From Clostridia bacterium (GTDB lineage: Bacteria; Bacillota; Clostridia; Christensenellales; Borkfalkiaceae), in assembly GCA_017886545.1 (NCBI GenBank), contig JAGHJS010000060.1, positions 1-64,000 on the forward strand: DNA of 64,000 bases, given 5' to 3'. The first letter of the stretch is position 1. Each line of letters starts with the position of its first letter. A program made the translations under genes and the position numbers. Below are positions 28,287-37,743 of this stretch, one piece after another. Below the pieces are notes generated by a model. The model was not told the origin of the DNA, ran no database searches, and saw nothing but the letters and a program-made list of their open reading frames with translations.

Positions 28287-29280
28287 TGACCTTTTGGATG
28301 ATGGACACGATCAGGATAAAGATGAACAGCACAAAGGCATAGGCGCAGCCCTGCCCGATGCGGGCGGGTGCATTGAACACCGATTTGTAGATGAGGAGCA
28401 TTGCCGACTGCGTGCTGTTGGCAGGTCCGCCGTCGGTGACCAGCTGCATGGGACCGAGCACTTTGAAGCCGTCGATGATGGAGAGCAGCGTGTTCAGCAC
28501 GAGCGCGTTCTTCATAAGCGGAAAGATCACACGGATGAAGATGCGGACGCGGCTCGACGTTTCGAGGCTCGCCGCCTCTTCATATGTATCGGGAATGGAT
28601 ACGAGCGTCGAATAGTAAATGAGCATCTTCTGGCAGAACCCGAAAAAGAACGGAATGACCATCAGCGCCCAGATCGCCGTGTTCGGATCTTCGAACCACG
28701 CGACGGGCGACCCGCCGCAGGCAATGATGATCTGATTCACAACGCCCGTATTATCCGACTGGAAAAGCGTCGACGTGATATCCGCGCCGACGACCGCCGA
28801 AACGAGCGACGGCCAGAATAGCAGAGCGAGGAACACTTTTCCCCCGCGCTTGATCGCTTTGATGAGGAACGCGCACAGGATGCCCATGAAGTTGTTGCCG
28901 ATCATCATGACGACCGTCCAGATGACGGTCACTTTCATGCCGTTCCAGAACGCTTCCGCCTGCGCCGACCCTGCCGTAAAGATGTTGATGTAATTATCAA
29001 ACGAAATGTTGTTGACAAAATCAAAACCGTAGCCGCCGCGCATATCGGTAAAGCTCGTGCAAAAAGCCCAAACGAGCGCGACGACAAAGAATACGCACCA
29101 CCAGACGAGCGGAATGCCGATCAGCGAATACGCAAGGATCTCCTTCTTAAAGCGCTGACGGAACGGCTTCTTTTTCGGCTTGCCTGCAGAGCCGGGCGCC
29201 AGCGGAACTTTTACAAGCTCTTCCGACACCTCTGCCCCCTCGGCGGCGAGCCTCTGCGCTTCAATGCTTTCGTTTTGCAT
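28255..29280 (-). CDS. Sugar ABC transporter permease (MalF/UgpA-like)
   Basis: IPDTYEEAASLETSSRVRIFIRVIFPLMKNALVLNTLLSIIDGFKVLGPMQLVTDGGP. Confidence 0.92.
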   Translation of the reverse strand: MQNESIEAQRLAAEGAEVSEELVKVPLAPGSAGKPKKKPFRQRFKKEILAYSLIGIPLVWWCVFFVVALVWAFCTSFTDMRGGYGFDFVNNISFDNYINIFTAGSAQAEAFWNGMKVTVIWTVVMMIGNNFMGILCAFLIKAIKRGGKVFLALLFWPSLVSAVVGADITSTLFQSDNTGVVNQIIIACGGSPVAWFEDPNTAIWALMVIPFFFGFCQKMLIYYSTLVSIPDTYEEAASLETSSRVRIFIRVIFPLMKNALVLNTLLSIIDGFKVLGPMQLVTDGGPANSTQSAMLLIYKSVFNAPARIGQGCAYAFVLFIFILIVSIIQKVIAGKEESNIE

Positions 29281-29343
29281 TATCCCCTCTCCTTTTCTCC
29301 CCTTCTTCCGCGGCGCGGGAAGCGCCGCGGAGACAAGTGATCA

Positions 29344-30642
29344 TCAATAAATTTCATTGATCGCACGCTGCACACGCGTATTCAGTGCCGTGCATTCCAT
29401 TTCGATATCTTCAGCAGTCTTGTACTTTTGCTGCACAAGATTGGTGAGGAAGGTATGCAGCTCCGTTTCAATATCCGTCCAGACGGGCGAACCGGGGCGC
29501 ACGACGGCGTTGTCGAGCTGATCGATGTACACCTGCCAGATATCGCCCGAATAGTGAGAGTCTTCCAACGCAGAGACCGTGGTGGGGATCAGGTTCTGCG
29601 GCGTTGCGAAAGCGAGCTGATATTTATCGTTGGAGGTAAGGAACGCCGCGAAGTCTGCCGCGATCTCAGAGTCGGCGTTCTTGGTCACGACCAGGCTGTA
29701 CAGACCGATCGTGCTGCCCGCATTGCCGCCTTCTGTAAAAGGAATGGACGTTGAATAGCCGACTTCCCATTCATACTGCTCGGAATACTTTTCGTAGTCC
29801 TCGATCTTCCAGGAGCCCATTTCGATGAAGCCGACTTTGCCGCTTTCAAACTTCGCTTCGGCAAAGGTGTTCGGCGCGTACTTGCCGAGTTCCGCAAGTT
29901 TTTTCGCCGCGTCCTTGCTGGCGTCGGTCGCAAGCTGCGCCGTTTTGAGATCGGCGGAGAGGATGCCGTCGCCGCCGCAGCGGTCGACAAACGCGAGATA
30001 CGACATCGCCGCCATGGACGTATTGCCCGTGCCCGAAGGAAGCGTAATGCCGTAATACGGGTCGTTTGTCGTCGTTTCGTCGTTCAGCGCATAGATGTCC
30101 TCGCACAGAGCGAGCAGTTCATCGTAGTCCGTCGGCAGCTTGATGTTGTCGACCGTGGTACCCTGCGCCTCGGCAATCAGCGTTTTGTTGTAGACCGTAG
30201 CCAGCACGTTTGCACTCATGGGCAGACCGTACAGCCCTCCCTCGTACAGGTTCGGCTCCCACAGCGAAGGAACATACTTGCTTTCCAGATCGTCGCAGCC
30301 ATACTCCGTAAGATCGGCGATGTAACCGTAATAGGCGAGCGTCTGCACATACACGTGATCGACGTACGCAATATCGGGAGCAGACGTACCGGACATCGCC
30401 AGAAGGTAAGCATTGAAGAAATCCGGCGTGGACTGCCCGATGATCTTGATCTCTACACCGGGGTTTTCCGCCTCATAGTCCTCTTTTGCCTGCTCGATCG
30501 CCTGCATCTCCACGCTGGAGCCAGGCCACCAGATCGTAATTTCGCCGTCACCGCCTTTTCCTCCTCCGCCGCAGCCGGCAAGAGCGAGCGCCGCCGTAAG
30601 CGAAAGAACGAGCGCACACAGCACGGAAAGTGCCTTTTTCAT
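29344..30642 (-). CDS. Extracellular solute-binding lipoprotein
   Basis: AALALAGCGGG lipobox; ITIWWPGSSVEMQAIEQAKEDYEAENPGVEIKI. Confidence 0.93.
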   Translation of the reverse strand: MKKALSVLCALVLSLTAALALAGCGGGGKGGDGEITIWWPGSSVEMQAIEQAKEDYEAENPGVEIKIIGQSTPDFFNAYLLAMSGTSAPDIAYVDHVYVQTLAYYGYIADLTEYGCDDLESKYVPSLWEPNLYEGGLYGLPMSANVLATVYNKTLIAEAQGTTVDNIKLPTDYDELLALCEDIYALNDETTTNDPYYGITLPSGTGNTSMAAMSYLAFVDRCGGDGILSADLKTAQLATDASKDAAKKLAELGKYAPNTFAEAKFESGKVGFIEMGSWKIEDYEKYSEQYEWEVGYSTSIPFTEGGNAGSTIGLYSLVVTKNADSEIAADFAAFLTSNDKYQLAFATPQNLIPTTVSALEDSHYSGDIWQVYIDQLDNAVVRPGSPVWTDIETELHTFLTNLVQQKYKTAEDIEMECTALNTRVQRAINEIY

Positions 30643-30779
30643 GAAATGAATCCTCCGATAAAAGTTTTTATGCCGAGAACGGCTTATTTTTTCTGTCTGA
30701 TCGGCTCACGCCGCCCGCAGGCATTCCGCCCGCGGGCAACGCGGCCATAAGAAGGAAAAAGAATGAAGCTGTCTGTTTT

Positions 30780-33700
30780 TTACGAGAGCGCTACGTCCGT
30801 AATGACGCAGTGCGTACCCTGGTCGATGCCGATACGGATCTCGACCGTCTGCCCTGCATACGCAGAGAGATCGTACACGAATTCGTTGCGGGCATCAAAT
30901 TTTGCGTCGTCAAACGTCATCGTAATCTCATCATCGTAACCATTTGCGTTAATACGAGTTTCTTCCCCATCTACGACAACGGATACATACATCACGGCAG
31001 GTGTTTCTTTTGCGGCATCATCCGGATTTGAGCGATAGAACACCCTTGCGCCGAGCGTGAGCGTATTCAAATCCGTCAGAGTGACCGTTTTGGAGAGATA
31101 GGTATCTATGCCCTGATGCACCAGGTCTGCGCCTTCATTGATCGAATCGCACCGACCCGTAACGCCCCAGCCGATATAATCGTCGAGGATGTCCTCTTTA
31201 TCTTCCCACTTCGTCACATTGTCGACCGTTACCGTAACGGTGCCGCTGACGCTCGGATCGTCCTGCAGGGCGACCGTGATCACATAATCGCCGAGCACGG
31301 CGTTCGCCGCAGGCGTGAACTTGCCGTCTGCAAGCGTGAACATATCATCCGTAGCCCCATCGGGCTTCTGCGTGACCGTCATGGTGACTTCCGCAGCGCC
31401 GGGAACGGTTTCATAGCTGAGCGTATAGCTGTCGCCGCGTTCGATGGTTCGGGATGCCTCTTTGATCGTGACGGACTTATCGACCGCCGCGATAACGACC
31501 TTCACTTCAAAGGTGACCGACTCGCCGTTCTGCGCCGCCGCTTCTACATACAGGGTGCCCGTTCCGTTCGCAACAGGCGTGATCACGCCGTTTTCGATGG
31601 TGAAATAGCCCTCATCGGACGCAGTGTACATGAGCGTGGGAGCATCGCTTGCCGCACTGTTGTTCAATGCGGGGAATACACCCCAAGGATACAGCGAGGA
31701 AGCAACCGACGCGCTGTAGAACGACGTCGTGGTGAGCGCGAGCGTGGTAGCCTCACTCAAAGACCCTGCATAAGTAAGGGTGAGCGGCTGATACACCTTC
31801 TCCGTATTATAAGAACCCGTGCTTCCGTTGGCGCTGACCGTCCAGCCTGCCGCCGCAAGCGAAGCGTTTGCATACATACGCAGCTCTTCGACCTGTCCGC
31901 CCGTCGCCGTCAGCGCGCCTGCAGGAGCTTCCGCAAGCAGACGGATGTTGCCGAGGTACAGATACGCGCCCGCAGAAGAGTCGGACCCCTTCGGGTATGT
32001 GCCAGTCCCGTTCTGGAAGCCGCCCGTCATCTCAAAGAGAATGACGATATTCTTCCCCTGGTAAGCGGAGACATCCAACGCGATCGTGAACCACTCGTCG
32101 CCCTGCTTCCAGCGGCTGGCAACGGTCGTCCAGTTGAGAAGCGTCGCCGTCGTCCAACCGTCGTCGTTCGTAAGCACGCGTACGCGGAAGTTGCTGCTTT
32201 CCAGGATACGGTCGTCGCTGTGCCCATGGACGTTGAAAACGAGGTAGTTCACATCGCTGCCGACGCTCACATAGTTGTAGCCGACGTTGACGGGGTTCGT
32301 GTTGTTCGTTACGACCGTATGGCTTTCAAACTGCATCACATCGCCGTCGTAATTGTACTTGGCATTGCCATGGCTCTTATCAACGGTGTTGTAGTAGAAG
32401 TTATGCATCTGCGCGTTGTTCGCCCACAGGGTGCTCGTATCCGCCGACATCAGCCCCACAGAGGTCGACGTAATGTGCGTTCCAGCGACAAGCTGATACT
32501 CGACCACGTTCACGGTAAAGCTGATCGCAAGGTCTTCGTTGTCCGTCGGGGTGATCGTGATTTCGCTGGTGCCCACCGCGTTGAAGGTGAACGTGTTATT
32601 GTCTGCATTCCATGCCACGCCCGTGCCGTTTACGGCAACGCTGTACGTCACAACGGAAGCGTTCTCGTTGAACTGTGCCGCAAAGGTGAGCGCGGGGTCG
32701 GTGTAAATGCCGTTCGCGTCATAGGACGCCGTAAGCGCAGCACCGTCAAGCTGCCCTGCCGTGCCGTAGTTCACTTCTCTGCCGCCGAGGGAGAGCGTGC
32801 CGTTGAATTCGGTAACGGCAACGTACTCCGTAACGGTGAGGGTGAAGGTATCCGTCGCCTCAGCATTGTCGTTGGACGTGATGGTGATCGTGTACGCACC
32901 GGGCACCGCGTCAGGCGATACGGAGATGACCCCGTTGCTGTTCACGGTGATGTCCGTAGTATAGCCGGTTTCGGGCGCTGTCGTTACTGCATAGGTAAGG
33001 CTCTTATCCGTAGCGTTGGCAGGAGCGACCGTCGTCTGGACGGTGTACTGCCCGCCCTGCCCGACGGAAGCCGCGTCAGGGTTCGCCGTTACGCTTTCAA
33101 CGGGCGTATACGTCGCGATCTGAATGTCTTTGACGATCGCCTCGATGTTATCGTTGGCTTTGCTCAGCGCGTACTCGATGACGAGCGCGCCCTCTTTACC
33201 CTTGGCGGATTCGGGGATGGTGTACGTTGCGTTCGTACCCGTGCCGTCCTCTTCCTTGGCGATCCAGCCGCCCGAAATATCCGAAACGCTGCCGTCGCCC
33301 GCCACAAACACGACGCGGTAATTCAGGAAGTCCTTATTGCCCGTATTTGTGCCGATCTTGATCGTGAACGTCGTCGCCTGTGCGGGCATGTTAACCTTCG
33401 CCCACATCAGTGCGATGGTATTGTCCGTATTGGCGTTCAGCCCCGTAGAGCTGTCGACGCGCAGTTCCATATCGACGCCGTACACGCGGTCCGGATCGCC
33501 GGCATAGAAGATCTTCTGCCCGCCGTCGCCGCCTTCGGCTGTGCTGCCTGCGTCGCTTGTCGTCTTGTTCATGACGAGGTTCCAGTCGGAATACAGAGCC
33601 ATCGCCTTTTCGGCATCGCCCTCGCCCCAAGGATCGGGGAATCCGTCAAAGTTCCAGCCCGTCTTGTCGCTCGTCGTTTCCGCCGCGTACGCTGAAGAGA

Positions 33701-34832
33701 GGATGCCCGTGTACAGCGTATCCTCTACGGTCACCTTGATGGTGATCGAAGCCTCTTCAGGAACGTTCGTAACGGTAACGATCGTTTCGCCCGCCGCGTC
33801 TGCCGACCAGGTGCCGCTGTTGGGATCCAGCGTGAAGATGCCTTCCTTCGAATAGCTTGCCACCCACGTCGTGGACGACGCTTCTGCGGGAACAGGCGTA
33901 AAGGTCATGGCATACAGCGAAGCAAAGTAGGTCAGGTTCTCTTCAAGCGGAATCTGGTACTGCGTTTTGCCCGCACCGCCAGCAAGGATGGTCTCGCCCC
34001 TGTTGGACATGCCGTTCGTCATATCCCACGAAGTGCCCTTCGCCGTAACGAGTACATAGTCGTATTCGTCGGTGCTGTCCTCCGTCAGGTTCGCCTCAAT
34101 ACCCGTAAGCTTTGTGTACTCGGTAACGGTGACCTGCAGATACACCGTAAAGCCGCCCGCCTGTGCCGTACCGCGCAGAGCATAAGTGCCGATCTGCTCC
34201 GTCGACGTGATCGTGAGCTTCGTACCGTCCTGCGTTGCGGAGATCGCATCGCCGCCTGCGGTGAAGGTACCGTTTTCAATGGCGCCGACTTCCCATGTGA
34301 ATGTATTGTCCGCACCGTTCGGGCGTACAACGAGCGTATGTTCGGAGGAATTGCTCTCCGCCATCGAAACGGTATACGGGTCAGCGATGGTGCCCGTTCC
34401 GCCCCTCGTGTTTGAAATGCTTACGCCCGTTACGTCTTCATCCGCACCGGGATCTTCCGACGCCGTTACCGTAACGTTGATAACAAGGTCGTTCGCCTTT
34501 TCGGAAGCCTCCGAAACAGTAAGTTTTGCACTGCCTTCTGCAAGTGCTCTGACAGTGAGCTGCGTTCCGCTGACGCTACCCGTCGCCACTTCGGACGCAG
34601 AGCTTGTGACGGAGAAAGAATAGTCGGTAAGTGTGCCGACGATAAGGGTGTATGCACCGCTCTTCCCCTCCTCCAGCGTCAGGGAATACTCCCCGTCCGC
34701 ATCCGCCGTCTGCCCGCCGATGCCGATCGTCGCCTTCGTGTCGTCTGTAGACGGCTCGCAGGCGGCAAACGTGAAGCATACGCCGAGCAACAGCGCGAAA
34801 ACGATACAAAGCAATGCTTTTACTCGTTTCAT
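30780..34832 (-). CDS. 1350-aa secreted lipoprotein with multiple bacterial Ig-like domains
   Basis: LLLGVCFTFAAC lipobox; repeated Ig-like strands such as VESVTANPDAASVGQGGQYTVQTTVAPANATDKSLTYAV. Confidence 0.85.
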   Translation of the reverse strand: MKRVKALLCIVFALLLGVCFTFAACEPSTDDTKATIGIGGQTADADGEYSLTLEEGKSGAYTLIVGTLTDYSFSVTSSASEVATGSVSGTQLTVRALAEGSAKLTVSEASEKANDLVINVTVTASEDPGADEDVTGVSISNTRGGTGTIADPYTVSMAESNSSEHTLVVRPNGADNTFTWEVGAIENGTFTAGGDAISATQDGTKLTITSTEQIGTYALRGTAQAGGFTVYLQVTVTEYTKLTGIEANLTEDSTDEYDYVLVTAKGTSWDMTNGMSNRGETILAGGAGKTQYQIPLEENLTYFASLYAMTFTPVPAEASSTTWVASYSKEGIFTLDPNSGTWSADAAGETIVTVTNVPEEASITIKVTVEDTLYTGILSSAYAAETTSDKTGWNFDGFPDPWGEGDAEKAMALYSDWNLVMNKTTSDAGSTAEGGDGGQKIFYAGDPDRVYGVDMELRVDSSTGLNANTDNTIALMWAKVNMPAQATTFTIKIGTNTGNKDFLNYRVVFVAGDGSVSDISGGWIAKEEDGTGTNATYTIPESAKGKEGALVIEYALSKANDNIEAIVKDIQIATYTPVESVTANPDAASVGQGGQYTVQTTVAPANATDKSLTYAVTTAPETGYTTDITVNSNGVISVSPDAVPGAYTITITSNDNAEATDTFTLTVTEYVAVTEFNGTLSLGGREVNYGTAGQLDGAALTASYDANGIYTDPALTFAAQFNENASVVTYSVAVNGTGVAWNADNNTFTFNAVGTSEITITPTDNEDLAISFTVNVVEYQLVAGTHITSTSVGLMSADTSTLWANNAQMHNFYYNTVDKSHGNAKYNYDGDVMQFESHTVVTNNTNPVNVGYNYVSVGSDVNYLVFNVHGHSDDRILESSNFRVRVLTNDDGWTTATLLNWTTVASRWKQGDEWFTIALDVSAYQGKNIVILFEMTGGFQNGTGTYPKGSDSSAGAYLYLGNIRLLAEAPAGALTATGGQVEELRMYANASLAAAGWTVSANGSTGSYNTEKVYQPLTLTYAGSLSEATTLALTTTSFYSASVASSLYPWGVFPALNNSAASDAPTLMYTASDEGYFTIENGVITPVANGTGTLYVEAAAQNGESVTFEVKVVIAAVDKSVTIKEASRTIERGDSYTLSYETVPGAAEVTMTVTQKPDGATDDMFTLADGKFTPAANAVLGDYVITVALQDDPSVSGTVTVTVDNVTKWEDKEDILDDYIGWGVTGRCDSINEGADLVHQGIDTYLSKTVTLTDLNTLTLGARVFYRSNPDDAAKETPAVMYVSVVVDGEETRINANGYDDEITMTFDDAKFDARNEFVYDLSAYAGQTVEIRIGIDQGTHCVITDVALS

Positions 34833-34901
34833 GTCTGCTCTTTTTCCTCCTTAAATTTTTAATAAAGAACTGCAAAATGCAGGACTTTTTGGCTTAAATA
34901 T

Positions 34902-34917
34902 GCAAAAACGGTTTTCT
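34902..34917. promoter_or_regulatory. Second CG-centred operator-like site upstream of the Ig-like gene
   Basis: GCAAAAAC|GGTTTTCT. Confidence 0.5.
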
Positions 34918-35042
34918 GCCGAACAAAGGAAAGCGGAGCATTTTTATTGTATTTTTGTACAACGCTCGGCGAGCTATGCACGCCTCGCTTCCATCTGCTC
35001 CGTTTTCCTCTATTTTTGCCGCTCTTTTTCTGTCAAACACCT

Positions 35043-35082
35043 GCCTCTTTCGGTTATAACCGAAAGAGGCGACTAGTCGCCT
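35043..35082. promoter_or_regulatory. Two overlapping perfect palindromes in the leader of the Ig-like/transporter operon
   Basis: GCCTCTTTCGGTTA|TAACCGAAAGAGGC (35043-35070) and AGGCGACTAGTCGCCT (35067-35082). Confidence 0.85.
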
Positions 35083-35122
35083 GCCAAAATTTTGCGTCTT
35101 TTTCCGATTTCCTCTATTTTTT

Positions 35123-35173
35123 AGAAAATCGTTTTTCTGCCTTTATTGTATCACCAAACGTTCTGTTTGTCAA
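35123..35173 (-). promoter_or_regulatory. Sigma-A-type promoter (TTGACA-17-TACAAT) with LacI-type operator at the start site
   Basis: Reverse strand -35 at 35168-35173, -10 at 35145-35150; AGAAAATC|GTTTTTCT at 35123-35138. Confidence 0.7.
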
Positions 35174-35214
35174 TACCTTTTTTGAAAAAATTTTTTATCT
35201 TTTCATTTTTTGTT

Positions 35215-35246
35215 AAAAAGCCCCGCCGCGGACGCGGCGGGGAGCC
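35215..35246 (-). terminator. Terminator after lacI-family gene
   Basis: AAGCCCCGCCGCGgaCGCGGCGGGG. Confidence 0.65.
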
Positions 35247-35259
35247 GGCTCTGTATCGC

Positions 35260-36219
35260 TCAGACGACAAAGCAATCCGTACAGATCTGTTTCACTTCCG
35301 TATCGCCGTTGATCTCGCCGATAAGGATCTCCGTTGCGATCTCGCCGAGTTTACGGTAATCCTGCCGCGCGAATTTCCAGGGGATGCCGATGCCCGCGTT
35401 GTCTTCGCCCAGGGAATAGATGATGATGTCGCGCAGCGGATCGAGCCCCGCCGCCTCGGCTGCTTTGTAGATCCCGCGCGCGACCGTACCGTCCGAAGCG
35501 ATAAACGCCATCCCCACCTCGAGGAATGCCGCGGCGGCGCGCCGCCCTTCTTCTTCGGTGCTGTCTGCCGTATAAACGACCTCCGTACGCACGCCGCTCA
35601 AATCTTCAAACGCCTCACGGAACCCTTCTGCACGGTCGGCGGAGATCGTCTTGTTCTCTTCGCTGTTGACAAGGCAGAACTTGCGCACGCCCTGCAAATA
35701 CAGGCGGCGTGCCGCCTCTTTGACCAACTGCACGTTGTTCACGTCCACATAACTGATGTTGACCCCGTCTGCAGGTCTGCCGATGATGACGCAGGGAATG
35801 CGCTGCTGTTCGAGCTGCGAGATGCGGGCGTCTTCGGTGAGCGGCGTCATGACGATGGCTCCGTCGATCGGCGCTTTGTCGCGTTTGAGCATGGTAATGA
35901 CCGAATCTTTATCGATGCCGCTGTACACGAGCAGGTGCCGCCCGTACCGCGCCGCCGTACGCAGGCAGGCGACGATAAGATCGCTGTAAAAGCCGCGGAA
36001 TTTTACGTTGCTGTCCTCTTCGAGCACGAGCGCGATGATGTTCGTATTCCCGCGCGCGAGCGTCGACGCGTAAAAATTCGGCTGAAAGTCCAGCTCCTTG
36101 CAGGCGTCCAGGATTTTTTGTTTGAGCTCGGGACTGACATATTTTTTACCAGTCAGGGCGTTGGATACGGTCGATTTTACCACCCCGCACCGTTTTGCCA
36201 CGTCGTTGATCGTTACCAT
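35260..36219 (-). CDS. LacI family transcriptional regulator
   Basis: MVTINDVAKRCGVVKSTVSNALTGKKYVSPELKQKILDACKELDFQPNFYAS. Confidence 0.96.
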   Translation of the reverse strand: MVTINDVAKRCGVVKSTVSNALTGKKYVSPELKQKILDACKELDFQPNFYASTLARGNTNIIALVLEEDSNVKFRGFYSDLIVACLRTAARYGRHLLVYSGIDKDSVITMLKRDKAPIDGAIVMTPLTEDARISQLEQQRIPCVIIGRPADGVNISYVDVNNVQLVKEAARRLYLQGVRKFCLVNSEENKTISADRAEGFREAFEDLSGVRTEVVYTADSTEEEGRRAAAAFLEVGMAFIASDGTVARGIYKAAEAAGLDPLRDIIIYSLGEDNAGIGIPWKFARQDYRKLGEIATEILIGEINGDTEVKQICTDCFVV

Positions 36220-36231
36220 ACCATTCCCTCC

Positions 36232-37743
36232 TTATACCGCATGCGGTACGTTTTCCCGTATCAGAGCGAGCAGTTCTTCCGCGTATACGACTTCGATATG
36301 CGGCGCCAGGCGTGACAGCACATAGTCTACCCTGCGCATATCCATCGTCCACGGATGCACGTTCAGGAATGTATAGCCGCATTCGGAATGAATGTCTGCC
36401 TGCCGCGCATTGAGCTGCCGCACGATGCCGTCCAGCCATTCGTCCGTGACCTTGGCGGGGTCGCAGGACGGGTGCCACAGCGAAACGCCCACACTCACGA
36501 ACGGTTTGCCGTTCGACCAGAAGATCTTCCCCTTCCCGCTCTCGTAGCGGTCGGGGTCGAGCTGCCAGATGCCGCCCTCGATCTGTTCCTGCGCGGAAAA
36601 ATACGCGAGCCTGCGCTCTGCGTTGCCGCCGCCCGTATGGGCAACGTTATCCAACAGCGCGAGCACATGCAGGTCCGCCTCACGCATCGCCTGCGCCGTT
36701 TGTTCGGCATAGTGCGGAAGCAGCTCTTCGGGATAGGTCATGCAATTTGTGTACCCTATTCCCGAAACGCCGCAGACGAACGTGTCGTTCTTTGCCGCGG
36801 CATACGCCTTCCCGAGCGCGGGCGGGCAGATGCGCGCCAACAAGGGCGGCGCGGTCCAACTCATTTTACGGGAACACGCTCCCGCCGTGCGCTGCCCGAA
36901 CAGCCCGTCACCCAAAAAATTGCGTTCCAGCCACTGCACGTTGTCCCCGTCGCTGACGACAACGGCAAGGTAATGCTTCCGCGGGTCGGCTTTTATTTTG
37001 GCAGGCACACAATGCTGCCGCTGCCGTACGGGTGCCTCGCCGCCGAAAAAACTGTGGTTGCAGGACCAGTCGCTCGGCACCACATAGTCGCCGAAGCGCG
37101 AAAGAGTACGGACGAACGCGATTTCGTTGTCCGTCCAGCCGTATACGGGGATGCCGCGCTCCGCCCAGCCGAGCACTTCTTCCAAAAAGGCGTTATCCTC
37201 GCCCGTCTTTGCAAAAAAGGTGAATGCGCCGCAGGCGATCGCCGCGTCGCGCAGATGCGGGCGGTACGCCTCGCCCTCCGTGACCTGATGGAACAGGCAG
37301 TCGCGTCGGAGTTTGCCGCGGCAGCGAAGCCAGACGGTACGCTGGCGTTCCGCATCGCCGCCGCGCACATCTGCCGCATCGAACGCAACGGGAAGTCCGT
37401 ACTTTCCGAGCGACGGCAGCTGCAAACGAGGCACGCCGAGATACCCTTCCGCCGCGCAGACGGCTGCGGCAAGGTTGATAGAAACGTCGCCTTCCGCGTA
37501 GTCAAACACCGCAAGCGCAGGCAGGTCGGGCGCAAAAGCGTCCAGCGCCTCCGCAAGGCGCATGCGCCTGTACGGAAGAGTGAGATAGTCTGTATATCGG
37601 TCAATGTCCAGGCAGATCTTTTTTCCGCCGCGGTTGACGGCGCCCTGTAAAAATACCGCGAGGGCAAGCTCTTCGGGTGAGAGCGTTTCCGTTCCGATCA
37701 GGCAGACGGGCGCCGCGCCGGAAAGAACGCCTTCCCCGCTCAC
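36232..37743 (-). CDS. GxGYxYP-like protein without signal peptide (paralog 3)
   Basis: YLAVVVSDGDNVQW; CGVSGIGYTNCMTYP; FWSNGKPFVSVGVSLW; TFLNVHPWTMDM. Confidence 0.8.
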   Translation of the reverse strand: MSGEGVLSGAAPVCLIGTETLSPEELALAVFLQGAVNRGGKKICLDIDRYTDYLTLPYRRMRLAEALDAFAPDLPALAVFDYAEGDVSINLAAAVCAAEGYLGVPRLQLPSLGKYGLPVAFDAADVRGGDAERQRTVWLRCRGKLRRDCLFHQVTEGEAYRPHLRDAAIACGAFTFFAKTGEDNAFLEEVLGWAERGIPVYGWTDNEIAFVRTLSRFGDYVVPSDWSCNHSFFGGEAPVRQRQHCVPAKIKADPRKHYLAVVVSDGDNVQWLERNFLGDGLFGQRTAGACSRKMSWTAPPLLARICPPALGKAYAAAKNDTFVCGVSGIGYTNCMTYPEELLPHYAEQTAQAMREADLHVLALLDNVAHTGGGNAERRLAYFSAQEQIEGGIWQLDPDRYESGKGKIFWSNGKPFVSVGVSLWHPSCDPAKVTDEWLDGIVRQLNARQADIHSECGYTFLNVHPWTMDMRRVDYVLSRLAPHIEVVYAEELLALIRENVPHAV

